A stretch of DNA of 64,000 bases from Achatina immaculata (GCA_009760885.1 CM019714.1:1114933-1178932), one strand, 5' to 3'. Numbered from the stretch's first letter, positions 33,840 through 45,515 are shown. Notes: generated by a model not told the origin, from the letters alone. Numbers and translations are program-made.

Positions 33840-34740
33840 ATCAAGATCGCCCCGTGATCCTACTGAATTTACTCCTGTGATTCTCGTGATAGTCTCATTT
33901 AGGATGGAAGCTCAGAGCATCGTGGGGCTTGGGCCTATATTCTCCGTGGGTCATAGAAGCGGCATCACGTGACACTGTGGTTCTCGTTACACGAGTTTAG
34001 TCTAGAGTTGGACTTCCTCACCGGAAAACCTCGACGTGGTTTGGATATGAATATATTCCCGTCGGGTGAGAGGTGATTGCCTATCTAGACTGCACTGGTC
34101 CAGTGTCTCCAACTTCAGCATTTTGTGGTCATGGCCGCTACCCATCCTGGTGGTGACCAGGATGGAGCTTTTGTTGAGGAGGATGAATCCTGGCCACTAC
34201 TGATTTTAACCCATGGGTTAAACCGGTTTAGGCGTATTATCCTAGTATGGGTGTATATAGGACTTGACCGGCCTCTAGAGCGGAGGTGCCGTGGTATAAG
34301 TAGCCCTCACCGCGAGTCTACTGGCCATACCGATTAAACTTCACTTAATCCTTTCCATCAATTTTTTCATATCGGCGCCGCGCAGCAACTCTAATCGCAT
34401 TTTTCTTCATTGGCCAGGAGGAATTTCACCCCACGAGCGGTAGCCGAAGAATCTCGCCAGCAGAGTCTTAGCTTAACCTCTGGGTTAAGCCGGTTTTGGC
34501 AACTGAGCCAGTATGGGTGTATATAGGACGTGGCCGGCATCTAAAGCAGAGGTGCCTTGATATGAGTAGGAATGACCGCGAGACTACTGGCTACTTTACT
34601 TAATCCTTTCCATCATCATTTCCACGGTGGCGCCGCGCAGCAACCCTAATCGTATTTTTCTTCACTCCACGCACGGCAGCTGAAGAATCTTGCCAGTAGC
34701 GAGCAGGATCTTTCCTTCTCCTAGATGAGCTACTAACCAA
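33840..34740 (+). repeat. Dimeric interspersed repeat, about 265-bp monomer
   Basis: Two diverged tandem monomers (about 34205-34470 and 34471-34715) share GGGTTAARCCGGTTT, AGTATGGGTGTATATAGGAC, GAGGTGCC, ACTTAATCCTTTCCATC and GGCGCCGCGCAGCAAC in the same order. The left flank (33890-34200) is unique. It may be a non-autonomous element; no RT or transposase motif was found, and the TATATAGGAC word may be promoter-like (inference). Confidence 0.7.
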
Positions 34741-34969
34741 GACTAATGATTCTCATCTACCCGAAAGCGTCTGGTTTTCAGGCGCCAGATATTCACCTTT
34801 CGCCCCTTCTCCTATCAGTTTAATAAACAATTCCGCCACGAGAAGGTCAGGAGCTGGACTTGGACTGTCAGAGGCTATTTGAGATGCACGCCATGGAGAC
34901 ATTTAATAGAAGTAGAGAGTGAATCCCTCACCCTACCTTCGGCTATTATAGTCCTTTGAACCTAATATA

Positions 34970-35760
34970 GAAGTGAATTAGGACTAAATGTTAATAATAA
35001 CGCAGATCTGAATAATAAACTAAATGTGAATAATAACCTAAAGGTGAGTAATAATTTAGATGTGAATATCAAACTAAAATTGAAAAATAATGTCAGTCAG
35101 TCATTTGCATGTCCCCTGTGGAACTTTGCCTGCATAAAAGCTCTCCTGTAGGCCTCTCGGTTGTGAGCAAGATGGCCTGCTGCTGATGCGTCCATTTACA
35201 GATCATCAACGATGTCTTGCAGCCATCTTCGCTTTAGTCTTCATCTCTTTCTTTTTCTCATTGTGTACCCTTCAAAGACGGTTTTCTCTAGATTATCATG
35301 ACGTTTAATGTGTCCAAAAACATTTAAGTTTTCTCCCTTTAATCTTCTTTACTAGCCAACCTTCTTCAATATTAAGTTCTTGTAGTATGGATATATTTGT
35401 TCTTTTTTGTGTCCATGATATTTGAAGAACTCTTCTGTAGTATTTACATTCAAAGGCATTTATGTGTTTCTCAGCTGTTTTGTTAAGTGTCCAGTCTCAC
35501 AGGCATATGTTGCGATGAGAAAGATGCAAGCCCTTAAAGATCTTATTTTTGTTGTTCTGTCTGTTCCTCTCCACAGATTCTTTAGTTGTTTTACTTTGTG
35601 AAGAGCGATAGATGTTATCCTTTTAATTTCCTTCATTGTATCTTTATTATTAGCTAATAATGTAGGTGTGGATAATAATCTAAATGTGAATAATATTTTA
35701 GATGTGAAAATAATTTATACGTGAAAGAAGAATTAATTAAAATTTGTATAAAATACCAGA
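34970..35760 (-). mobile_element. LINE family C copy inserted into a degenerate minisatellite
   Basis: 35095-35640 is a 5'-truncated minus-strand family C copy (the LQELNIEEGWLVKKI-type and VRPWT-type regions recognisable). On both sides (34970-35094 and 35641-35750) the same decayed GATGTGAATAATAATYTAGA-like repeat occurs, so the LINE landed inside that array. Confidence 0.8.
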
Positions 35761-35774
35761 ACGGAGTGATGGTT

Positions 35775-35895
35775 TAGTTGTTATTATTATTATTATTATT
35801 TTGCTTTCCTATTGTCTGTCTGTCTGTCTGTCTGTCTGCCTGCCTGCCTGCCTGTCTGTCTGTCTATCTATCTATCTATCGATCTATCTATCTCT
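35775..35895. repeat. Microsatellite cluster (TTA)n, (TCTG)n, (CTAT)n
   Basis: Consecutive simple repeats: TTATTATTATTA, TGTCTGTCTGTC/TGCCTGCC and TCTATCTATCTA. Confidence 0.95.
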
Positions 35896-36184
35896 GGTTT
35901 GATTCCATACAGCATGAGACACCCGCTGGGGGCGACGTTTAAACCCCTAATTGTTGTATGTAAGAGTTCTTAGAGATAGGATATAGAAAAACGTTGCGGC
36001 AAAAGAGGAGGAAGATGGCACCGAAACAACTGTCTGGAGGCACAACAAAGATAAATAAGATAGGAATATATGAAGATCTGCTACAGCTACCATTCAGTAC
36101 AGAGATGGCACATGATAGTTACGATTACATCAACATGGTTACTAATTTCCCTGATGGGTTGTGTTTGGGTTGGTTGATTATATG

Positions 36185-36360
36185 CACGTAACAGCAAACC
36201 TAGCTCATCTGAGTGGCCAAGTGGTTGGTGTACAATCTTGTGTGGCGAAAGTTTGTGGCTCAGATTCTCAGGTGCCTGGATCATTCAACTATACAAGTGG
36301 ATTACTCAGCTCCCTAAGGAACTGGGAAAGGAGCATTGATCCGGAATAATGCTGACATAA
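36185..36360 (+). mobile_element. Possible tRNA-like SINE, degenerate
   Basis: GAGTGGCCAAGTGGTTGG resembles a tRNA A box, with a weak B-box-like GGCTCAGATTCTCAG about 50 bp later. It could be chance. Confidence 0.35.
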
Positions 36361-36399
36361 TTGTCTAGTGTGGTCACATGTCTGTTTACAGACAGGTCA

Positions 36400-36970
36400 T
36401 CAACTAACCAGCTAGCTAACCCACCAACCAGCCAACCAACCAGCAAGCTAACCCAACCGACCAACCAACCAACCAAGCAACCAACCAGTTAGCTAACCAA
36501 CCAACCAATAAGCTAACCCCCAACCTACCAACCAACCAACAAACCAACCAACCAGCTAGATAACCCACCAACTAACCAGTTAGCTAACCCACTAACCAGC
36601 CAACCAGTCAGCTAGCTAACCAACCAACCAGCTAGCTAACCCACCAACCAACCAGTTAGCTAACCCACCAACCAACCAAACAGCTAGCTTACCCACCAAT
36701 CAGCTAGCTAACCAACCAGCCAATCAACCAACCAACCAATCAATAAGCTACCAGTCAGCCGGCCAACCAAACAATCAACCAGCTAAGCAACCAACCAGTC
36801 AATCAACCAACCAACCAACAAACCAACCAACCAGCCAATCAACCAACTAACCAACCAGCTAATCAACCAACCAATCAACAATCAACCAGTCACCCGGCCA
36901 ACCAACCAACCAATTAGCTAAGCAACCAACCAGCCTACCACCTAACCCACCCACCCGCCAACCAACCATC
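36400..36970. repeat. Low-complexity ACCA/AGCT tract
   Basis: About 570 bp of irregular AACCAACCAACC with interspersed AGCTAGCTAAC, ending about 33 bp from the exon at 37003, at its donor side. Confidence 0.95.
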
Positions 36971-37002
36971 CAACAAATCTTATCAGTATGTATCTTTCTA
37001 AC

Positions 37003-37168
37003 CTAAATGCTTCATAATGAGGTCTGCCAGATCGTTCAAATTAACATGAGGATCTCGCAGAACACTGATGAGACATGGCAGCCATCCATCATACTTATGT
37101 AGACGATCGTACAGCTCCAGCGCTCCAGGTATGTTTCCTTCCTGTTTGGTCAAGTCCCTGACATCTTT
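37003..37168 (-). CDS. CARD/Dpy-30 gene, exon 2: second half of CARD1
   Basis: The 166-nt exon is phase 0 to phase 1: acceptor GTATTTCAG|AAAGATG and donor CATTTAG|GTTAGA. It encodes KDVRDLTKQEGNIPGALELY, DRLHKYDGWLPCLISVLRDP and HVNLNDLADLIMKHL. The DGWLPCL..VL.......LADLI pattern is the C-terminal half of a RIG-I/MDA5-type CARD. It has the same length and phases as exon 4. Confidence 0.8.
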
Positions 37169-37639
37169 CTGAAATACACGATTCACAGTCGCTTTCAAAT
37201 ATACGAACATGCCGTGCTTTCTCCTTAAAATATGCATCTCATATTATCTATGAGTTCTACAGTGTACTTTAACTTTCTAACACATAATGGTCATTACTGT
37301 GGGGTTGGCTTCTACAAAAGTAGAAACAAATATACACAGAATAGCGATTCTGAATACACGGAGGATACTGCATTCTTAGCGATTATTTTCAAAACTGCTT
37401 TAGGGAGTCCAATGTTGTCTTGTAAAATGTGGTTCTTTTTTTTTTAATCTGTTTATATTTATTACCAAAAGTGGATACACGAGGAGAGCCAGGTCGGGCC
37501 ACTGTGTCAGTTACTATTGGGCCCCTTGTCCAAACACAGAAAATGGCTGTGTTTTCTTGAACACTGTCTCCAACAATGAAACAGGAGAAAATGGCCATCA
37601 GGACTCCTAAACAGGTCGCGGGCTCCCGCCCCCCCCCCC
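37169..37639. other. Intron sequence, nothing recognised
   Basis: Includes a C-run at about 37630-37641 before the 33-bp array. Confidence 0.35.
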
Positions 37640-37654
37640 CCCAGAGCTTTTCTG

Positions 37655-38240
37655 CCCTGTAGCCGCGTCTGATTTTGACCTTTCCTGCCCTGTAGTCGTG
37701 TCTGATTTTGACCTTTCCTGCTCTGTAGTCGTGTCTGATTTTGACCTTTCCTGCCCTGTAGTCGTGTCTGATTTTGACCTTTCCTGCCCTGTAGTCGTGT
37801 CTGATTTTGACCTTTCCTGCTCTGTAGTCGTGTCTGATTTTGACCTTTCCTGCCCTGTAGTCGTGTCTGATTTTGACCTTTCCTGCCCTGTAGTCGTGTC
37901 TGATTTTGACCTTTCCTGTCCTGTAGTCGTGTCTGATTTTGACCTTTCCTGCTCTGTAGTCGTGTCTGATTTTGACCTTTCCTGCCCTGTAGCCGCGTCT
38001 GATTTTGACCTTTCCTGCCCTGTAGTCGTGTCTGATTTTGACCTTTCCTGCTCTGTAGTCGTGTCTGATTTTGACCTTTCCTGCCCTGTAGTCGTGTCTG
38101 ATTTTGACCTTTCCTGCTCTGTAGTCGTGTCTGATTTTGACCTTTCCTGCTCTGTAGTCGTGTCTGATTTTGACCTTTCCTGCCCTGTAGTCGTGTCTGA
38201 TTTTGACCTTTCCTGCCCTGTAGTCGTACCTTATTTTAAC
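37655..38240. repeat. Minisatellite, 33-bp unit, about 17 copies
   Basis: The unit is GTGTCTGATTTTGACCTTTC plus CTGCCCTGTAGTC. The plus frame gives 11-residue VVSDFDLSCPV repeats for 182 codons because 33 is divisible by three. No start context, splice partner or homology supports a gene. Confidence 0.95.
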
Positions 38241-38264
38241 TTTTAAAAAAATGAAAAAAGAAAA

Positions 38265-38690
38265 CAGCTAAAACCGGATATTCTGAGAACGTTTCGCCAG
38301 TGCCTAATTGTTCTATGCCTAAGTACTCTATTCATGTTAACTGTGTGGGTGCCTAACTGTTTGTCTACCTAAGGAGAAATAACACCTAAACCACGTGGCA
38401 TCATGTAGGAAGTCCGAAGAAAAAAAGATGACAAAAAATGAGAAAAAAAAAACTAGGGGACCACTGAAAAAAACAGAATTTACACTTGCTTTGGCGTCTG
38501 AATAGTGAAATGGTTAGCGCAGCTGTGTCTCATGGTGAAGGCACGGTGTTCGAATCCGACCGGAGGTACCCCAGTTGTGTAAAGAAAAACTACCTGGATT
38601 CAACAAGCGCTTCGATGAACTCTGCATATTTTACATGGATGACTGAAACGAGAAGGCCGAGTAATTTTAAGCCTTGTGCACAAGCATAAA
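38265..38690 (+). mobile_element. Composite repeat with SINE-1 5' part
   Basis: 38265-38480 shares a body (GCCTAATTGTTCTATGCCTA, ATCATGTAGGAA) with 39780-40060. It is followed by a SINE-1 head with A box AAATGGTTAGCGCAG and B box GTTCGAATCC. The same order occurs twice in the window, so both parts probably moved as one element. Confidence 0.65.
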
Positions 38691-38926
38691 GTGCCTGAAA
38701 CAAGCATAAAGTGCCTGAAACAAGCATTGTGCATCCAGAAACTCACGCTGGGACAAGCGCCGTATATTTACTCCGACATACACACCATGCATTCACTCAC
38801 ACAGTGTCGTTTCTCTCTGGAATGCATTCTGTTGACACTGTTCTCTGGTTTAATATTTCAGACTGCACTTTGGGTGAAAGGAGATCGTACGCTACTTTCT
38901 ATATGTTTTTCCATGTGACGTGTCAC

Positions 38927-38934
<8 letters not shown>

Positions 38935-38961
<27 letters not shown>
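38935..38961. repeat. (TC)n microsatellite
   Basis: About 13 CT dinucleotides. Confidence 0.95.
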
Positions 38962-38963
<2 letters not shown>

Positions 38964-39340
38964 TTCTATGAATCCAATGCCGTCTTGAACAAGTTGACCA
39001 ACATTTCGCAATGATTTATTCAGACTTTTCCGTGATGCCCTGCGTGGATTGCGGGGCACTTATGCCTTCTACTATCAATCTCTTCAAATCATTTTTTTTT
39101 ATGTGGCCGAAGTATCTCATCTTTCTAACTTTGATGGTGTTTTACAAGCCAGTTTTCTACGACACCTATTCTCGTCAATATATCTTTATTTGATTTTCTT
39201 TCTGTCCCTATTCTAATTGTCCTTCCTTAACACTTCATTTCGCATGCTGTTATTCTCTCTGCTAGTGATTTTTTTAAGTCCCCACGTTTAACATCCGTAC
39301 CTTGTCACTGGGAATATGTAGGCTCTTAGTAAACATAACT
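38962..39340 (-). mobile_element. Non-LTR retrotransposon C-terminal remnant
   Basis: The minus strand reads KVRKMRYFGHIKKNDLKRLI and SLNKSLRNVGQLVQDGIGF in broken frames, the RYFGHI..R...K.I..G region of non-LTR elements. Confidence 0.65.
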
Positions 39341-39584
39341 TTGTTTTCTTGTTGGTACATTGCTACATACTCTTCATTTGCGCTATTTTCTGTGATGCAA
39401 CTGCTAGTCTTTTTTTTTTCATGTTTTCATAATTAATGAATGAAAATTATTTGATAAAAACTTACGTCAAATTATCTGTGACACCACTCGTCGGGTGACA
39501 TTTATTTCAGATAACTGTCACACATTCACGCTCCACTTTGTGGAGATTTTACTTCAAGCATAATCCAGACAGGAAACCCAACTC

Positions 39585-39675
39585 AGGCAACGTGAACCAC
39601 GTGACACGTGCAGGCGATTACAAAGTCTCAGGCAGCGTGAACCACGTGACACGTGCAGGCGATTACAAAGTCTTG
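39585..39675. repeat. Tandem duplication, 45-bp unit, 2 copies
   Basis: GTGAACCACGTGACACGTGC occurs twice, giving four CACGTG-like E-box words in 90 bp. Any regulatory role is speculative; it is intronic in the CARD gene. Confidence 0.85.
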
Positions 39676-39699
39676 CAAACAAATGTCAGATCAAATAGA

Positions 39700-40109
39700 A
39701 AATAAAAATGAGAGATCAGAGGCCGACTGTACTCGCGCATTCACTCTACGAATATATTGTTAAGGGAAGCAACCCACTGAAGGTCGGAACAAACAATCAG
39801 ACGGGGCCCAGTAAGGCTGTCTTTCGCCATTGTCCAACTATTCTGTGTCTAATTACCCTAGTTGTGTTAAATGCGTGCGCGCCTTACTGTTCATCTGCCT
39901 AAAAGAAAATCACCGTTCGGACAAATGAATGAATGAATGAATCTTTATTTTTAAAACGTAAAGAATTGGGCACCCAGGCCCGTCTTACATTCTGCCCTTC
40001 TACACATACAGAGGAGAGCCCCAACATCATGTAGGAAAAGTCTTTTTTTTTAATGTCCCAGTAAATAATTTTTAAAAAGCCAGGGGATCATTAAAAACTG
40101 CAGTTTACT
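39700..40109 (+). mobile_element. Second copy of the composite repeat body, with insertion
   Basis: Shares the body of 38265-38480 but is interrupted at about 39925-40020 by an unrelated AATGAATGAATGAATC-started segment (a short interspersed or LINE-tail fragment). Confidence 0.55.
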
Positions 40110-40378
40110 TTACAGCTGCTTTGCGGGTCTGAATTGTGAAATATTAGTGCACTTATGTCTCATGGCAAAGACATGGCTGTTCAAATCCCCCGGAGTCTCG
40201 TCTATCACTTGGTCGTGGCCCGCCCCTTCTAGAGCTGGGGTATGCGCGAGTACCAAGGGCGATGCTGGTCACGTCAGCTTTCAGTAAGTCGACAGGTCAA
40301 GGGAAAAAACATGGACACTAAACCATGTCCACCTAACACTTCTGTGGAATTACAGGGCCAGGTTTACTTCCCTTTTTT
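40110..40378 (+). mobile_element. SINE-1 copy, plus orientation
   Basis: The head GTGAAATATTAGTGCACTT and decayed B box GTTCAAATCC are followed by the SINE-1 body (GACAGGTCAAGGGAAAA, CATGGACACTAAACCATG). Confidence 0.75.
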
Positions 40379-40384
40379 GTTATT

Positions 40385-40655
40385 AAAGGTAATGGTAAGC
40401 CCTGTCATACATTAGAGGCACATAGGGGGATATGATGTTAGCGCCCATATCCTCATTGACCTGTCGGAGCACACTAGAGGGTGATTTGGTCAGCATCAAA
40501 CCTGCCCGTTTTTCCTTCCTCGGCTCCAGAAGTTAGACATCCATTTCTACAACTGTGTGACAGTGGCGCCTCCGGCCGGATTCGAACCCCCCTTCCACCT
40601 TCGTTATGATAGACTAGTGCACACACCACTTCGTCACTCAAGCGCCCACCAAAGA
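40385..40655 (-). mobile_element. SINE-1 copy, minus orientation
   Basis: The minus strand shows a head with GTGCACTAGTC and B box GGGTTCGAATCC, then the body (ACACAGTTGTAGAAATGG, CACCCTCTAGTGTGCTCCGA) and 3' tail at 40385-40430. It is tail-to-tail with the copy at 40110-40378. Confidence 0.8.
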
Positions 40656-40708
40656 TAAGAGGATAAGAAGCTGGTCTCTCTCTTGCTCTCCTCAGCGGAT
40701 TTACTCAC

Positions 40709-40869
40709 AATGTCAAGGTCGGTGAGCACGTTAGGGTCGTACACGTGGAAGTATGGCAGAACATTCTTTGGCTTAACGAACTGTCCAAACAGACCTCGGA
40801 TGGACATGTCTATGCACGTTCTGTTTGCTGCGTTTGCTAAGAACTTTTTCGTCAGCTCCTCGAGGTACT
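40709..40869 (-). CDS. CARD/Dpy-30 gene, exon 1 of the linked set: first half of CARD1
   Basis: The 161-nt exon is phase 1 to phase 0: acceptor CATCTTCTGCTTCCAG|AGTACC and donor GACATT|GTGAGT. After a split first codon it encodes YLEELTKKFLANAANRTCID, MSIRGLFGQFVKPKNVLPYF and HVYDPNVLTDLDI. It is paralogous to exon 3 (VLP.FH.YDPNVLT..DI). No in-frame Met precedes CARD1 here, so at least one upstream exon is required. The split codon cannot be completed by T, because T+AG would be a stop. Confidence 0.78.
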
Positions 40870-41139
40870 CTGGAAGCAGAAGATGTGAAATGATGAGTCT
40901 TTCATTTCATGAAAGCATGGGCGAACTAACCATCACTCACCCCCTCCTCCCCTCCTTTCCTCACCCTTTCGTAGACTAATCATAGTTATGAGTATCTTTG
41001 CCTTCCATTTCTTGATACGTGGGATCTTCCAGAATAAACACATGCACAGAATCTATGGTAACTCAATTTCTCTGCGACAGATTTGAAACATCTATCATGT
41101 ATATAAACACATATCATGTACCGGGAGTTGGGCATAAGG
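40870..41139. other. Intron sequence, nothing recognised
   Basis: Upstream intron of the CARD1 exon. Confidence 0.35.
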
Positions 41140-41545
41140 CTAACAACCTTATCCTGGGACCTATCTAGAGGCGACTCCAGATGGAAAAAAAAGATATCGT
41201 TATGGAAACTCGCAGAGAAACAACAATGCAGAGATAAGACAGATGACTGAACAACAACCAGTCTCATGGGTGATCAGGAAAAGGAGATGGACATATGTTG
41301 GTCACTTGATGAGAAGAAATGATCAGAGAATCCCAAAACAAGCTATCAAGTGGAACACAACAGGCCGAAGAAAAAGAGGCAGACCGCGTTAAACTCTGAA
41401 GAGGACATTATTAAGAGAGGCCAAATTAACAGGCATAAAATCCTTTGATGAGGTTGAAAGACTCGCCGAAGACAGGAAAAATTGGCGAACTATTTTGCGA
41501 GCCCTATGTGACGTTTAACGGCACGGGAAGGATATAAGATATAAG
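41140..41545 (+). mobile_element. LINE family B, 3' fragment
   Basis: The plus strand carries the QPVSWVIRKRRWTYVGHLMR-type region, the RIPKQAIKWNTTGRRKRG-type region, and the 3' terminus GGCACGGGAAGGATATAAGA. Confidence 0.82.
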
Positions 41546-42654
41546 AAGTCCTTAAAATTTGAGGAAATTCATCATAAATATCTTAAATCGAGAAGCGACG
41601 TCTTTTTTCACGCACGGCTTGGTCGACTTTTTTAACAAGTCCGTCAATCAGATCAGAGCGTCGTATGCACCTCTATGATCCCATTCCTAAATTCCTTACA
41701 CCAATCCGTCATAAAACTGTCACTCATAATGTTATCACAGTAAGCACAACAAGGTCGACTATGAACGTCAGGGCCGATGTTTCTTTGTTCATATAAAACG
41801 AATCACCACGGGCCACGCAGCTAGCGGGAATGGCGATGGCAGGGGTTATGTTTACTCGGTCGCTACTCGTGCACAGCTGAATAAAACCGACATTGGGCTG
41901 GCACTTAGGGAGATAACACTTTACTGGTAGCTAAGGCAAATGCGCCTCGCCGCTATAGTGATTGATTTATTTTTATCAGCCATTCGAAGGTTGAATTCGG
42001 AATTGCCTCTAGTTGTGATCTCTACTATTACCAGTACCGGATTTAGACTTTGTGAGATCCTAACCTGCAGAATTGATGGGGCCCTAACTTGCAGTGCTGG
42101 ATTTAGACTTTGTAAGGCCCTAAGTTATATAAATCCCGAAGCCTCCTCGTTAAGAATTTACACAGGGAAGTATATGAAGCACTAAGCTTTAGCCTGGTTA
42201 GTTTACGTCTGAAACCCACAATAACCGTTACCACGTGACTCTGTATTACGCAGACCAAACACAAACTGGTACGTCACAGTCTTTTTTTTTTTTTTTGGAT
42301 AACAACGTGCTAGTACAGCAATGATAGCTATATCATTTGATAGTTGTATCATTGCCATATGGAACAGTCCCGCAGAGTTTGTGGCCCTGACGCCGAGCCC
42401 CTTTACCCTTCTTAGCCCCTAATCTTAATCCTGCACAGGTTAATGGATAATCTGGCGCTGGGGGGAAAGAGAGATTAGGCGCTGAAATGAAGATCACTGT
42501 AGGAAAAAACAAGGCCCTAAACGTGCCTGAAGATTCTGATTCTATTTTTTAGTTCAGAAATTCACACTTTTTTCTGACAGAAAATACGTTTTGTATGAAA
42601 ACATAAGTGATTAAAAAGTAGATTAATGTGAATTTTGTTAGAGGAATAAACACT
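41546..42654. other. Intron sequence, nothing recognised
   Basis: Contains a short internal duplication (ATTTAGACTTTGTRAG near 42043 and 42101) and a T-run at 42283-42296. No exon supported. Confidence 0.35.
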
Positions 42655-42655
42655 G

Positions 42656-42697
<42 letters not shown>

Positions 42698-42985
42698 GTG
42701 AGGGACAAAAACAGAGAGACAGACAGAGGCAGAGAGAGAAAGATAAGACATCGGGAGACATGCAGACAGAGAGACAGAGAAAGAGATAGGGAAAGACAGA
42801 GAAAGAGAGGTAGAGAGAGACACTGGGATGAGAGAGAGAGAGGGAGAAAGAAATACAAACAAAGAGATACAGACAGAGATGGGGATACAGAAAGACAGAG
42901 AAATGGGAGAGAGAGAGAAAGAGAGATACAAATAGACAGTCAGAGAGATACAGGTAGACAGAGAGAAACAGAGAGATAGAGAGGG
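42655..42985. repeat. (GA)n / GACAGA-rich tract
   Basis: A (GA)17-like run at 42659-42695 followed by irregular GAGACAGAGAAAGAGA. Apparent reading frames are low-complexity artefacts. Confidence 0.93.
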
Positions 42986-44831
42986 GTGAGAATTCTGTTG
43001 ATTTACCTCCGCGATTCCAAAAATACCGCTATATCCCACCCCTCAGGGGCGATAAGAAGATCCCAGGGGCTGGTGAGGGAAAAGAGACTGGTAGTGGGCA
43101 TCAGATCAAATGGCTGTGGTGGTGGGGGGGGGGGGGTTAAGTTTTAGTGGGCGCTAAAGGATGTTCACTGCAGTGAGAAAGGGGGCTGGCATAAAAAAAA
43201 ACAACTTTTGGAACCACTGGAGAACATATTTTCGTATAATTACAGAGAAAGGATTGTGTCTGTGTGTACGCTACGACGGTGTACATGTAGGAGAAACGAC
43301 GAATTGCTGTAGTGAGACCTGGGCTCAGCTTTTCGTAGAGAGCTATCCTAGAAGGAGTTACGCCTGCCTGGGTGAGGAGGAACCTCATCCTAGAACTCGT
43401 TGATGATCTCAGCTTCGCTTTTCCTCGACGGAGGGATTCTGCATCTGGATATAATAAAGAGAAATATTAGTTCATTAAATGGACAGTTTCAGAAAACACA
43501 GATATCCTTCCATCCTTTCTCTCTCTCTCTCTCTCACTCTCTTGTGGACGAGCCACGCGCTCAATGGTTGGAGCAAGTCTGCCTCGGGCGGCTCGCCACA
43601 TGGCAAATGCGAAGACGGGACAATATAACAGTCGGACACAGAAAGGAATGATTATTCATTATGATGCGAGTCAATGGCGGCTGAGCACTCAGCCCAGCCG
43701 ACGATATTGTCGATGCATATTTGTGTGATGAAGTTTATATGTGTTGTGAATTATGTCTTGCTCGTAGTAAGAGGAGAAATACTGTCAGATGCATGGTTAT
43801 CATCACAAGCTGGATGGGCGCATATCTAGTTCCATCCAGTCCTTCATCCGCATGACTGGCGGATAGGTATGTGTCGAGATGGTAGTCTGGAATTTCATAA
43901 CCTGGCCGCAGCAACTGCACTCAATGAGGCGATCAATACAAGGAGTTTGTGAAGGGGGAAGTCGGAGTGATTTTATTTCAGTGCATGAGCACACCTAAAT
44001 TGTGTAATATTATTTCTGTGTAAAGTAGGACATGATGGTGATGGGGCGTAGCAGCAGTGGCTGCATATATTATTCAGTGCATTGGCACATGATGGTGATG
44101 AGGCGTATATTTATAAGGGGTGAAATTCGTAGAAGCAGTTGCTGCATATGTTAATGAGTGCATAGGCATATATATTTGTTTAATGAGAGTGTAGGCGTAG
44201 CTTATGAGGGCCAGGATATCCCAGCCCAGCATCAGGCACATATGTGTATACTTGTTATGCTTGGAAGGTTTCTACGACATTGATGATACACGTCATTCTT
44301 AATGTGTTGCCTTGACTGATGCATGCCATTCTCAGTATGTGTTACTTGATGTTCACATTATAATTATGTCATGCTGTTACCATGATGAACCTGCGGATGT
44401 CCTGTGTATGTCATGTTGTGTGTGACGTCACGTGATATATGTAGAGCTTTAATAAATGGTTGTGACTTGATTTAAAAACTTGGATTTTATGTATTACATG
44501 TTTATTGTAAGTGTGGATGAAAATGATGTGACGCATGGCTGGCATATTGTATCCTGGGAGGGAAATCCTGGGTTTTGGAATGGCCACCCCAGTACGACAG
44601 TACATAGTCCATGGGTTTTGGGTTGTAGTTGGGTCTTGGTCCTATCCCTCCCCCTTACTGTCCCTAGTTGTGAACTTAGCAACCCACTAAGTTTACACTA
44701 TCTCTATCTCTCCCTCTATCTCTTTCTATCTCTATCTCTCATTCTATTTCTCTCTCTATTTCTATCTCTATCTATTTCTATCTCTCTATTTCTATCTCTC
44801 TATCTATTTCTCTCTCTCTCATTTCTCTCTC

Positions 44832-44880
<49 letters not shown>

Positions 44881-45186
44881 TAACACAAGTCAATTTTGGT
44901 GTTGCAGCACGGTTTCCCCTTCTCCCGTATCTGCGGAATATAGGTTCCAAGCCGTCCTCCACCTCCCGTTTAATACAGGACTGTGCAAAATATACCTTAT
45001 TTTTAAACGTATATACAGACTTATGACATAGTTTAATAAAAACTATACACATTAAAGCATGGAAAAAAGTAATTAATAATAAAACATAATAGTCATAATA
45101 ATGCAGCACTGTATTATAATAAGAAAATATTCTGTGAAGGTGCTCTCCCCCCACCCCCTTTATTTTCTTTCTCCCCTCTTTCTCCT

Positions 45187-45219
<33 letters not shown>

Positions 45220-45515
45220 ATCCGTATATCTCCCTATCTATCTCACCGAGACTGAGAATTGGGAGTCAGATTGGCATGGCCAGCGGTGAGAGACATACTG
45301 GACACGCGAGAGGGCTTGTTAACCAACACAGGACAGGCGCTATCAGTCACTGGACGCTAATGGATATGTTTGGGGGGGGGGGTATTTGAGCACCTTTGAG
45401 CATGTCCGGAGTGCAAAATTATTGACCCAGACCATAAAACATAAAGGTTCAGCGTTGGCATACATTGAAAACAGAAGTAGCAGATTCAATGCCATCAAAG
45501 GCAAGCGATACAATT
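42986..45515. other. Probable intron of the CARD gene, mostly unassigned
   Basis: Contains a G-run (43125-43136), (CT)n at 43516-43535, (CTAT)n-rich sequence at 44690-44880 and (CT)n at 45190-45210. A possible minus-strand exon near 43438-43388 has an AG acceptor (TCCAGATGCAG) and reads PPSRKSEAEIINEF before a stop, but its phase fits none of the neighbours. The missing exon before CARD1 may lie in this stretch. Confidence 0.35.

Noticed and set aside
37698..38246. 182-codon plus-strand frame of VVSDFDLSCPV repeats
   Set aside because: 33-bp minisatellite with no supporting context.
29654..40869. RIG-I-like receptor gene
   Set aside because: CARDs fit, but the exons that follow in frame encode no helicase or RIG-I C-terminal domain.
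42562..43039. Ser/Leu-rich minus frames and Arg/Glu-rich plus frame
   Set aside because: Low-complexity (GA)n tract.
43388..43438. Exon joining the candidate first exon to CARD1
   Set aside because: It has an acceptor, but from phase 1 it reads a stop at once or lacks a usable phase 1 donor. The other frame ends in TAG after 14 codons.
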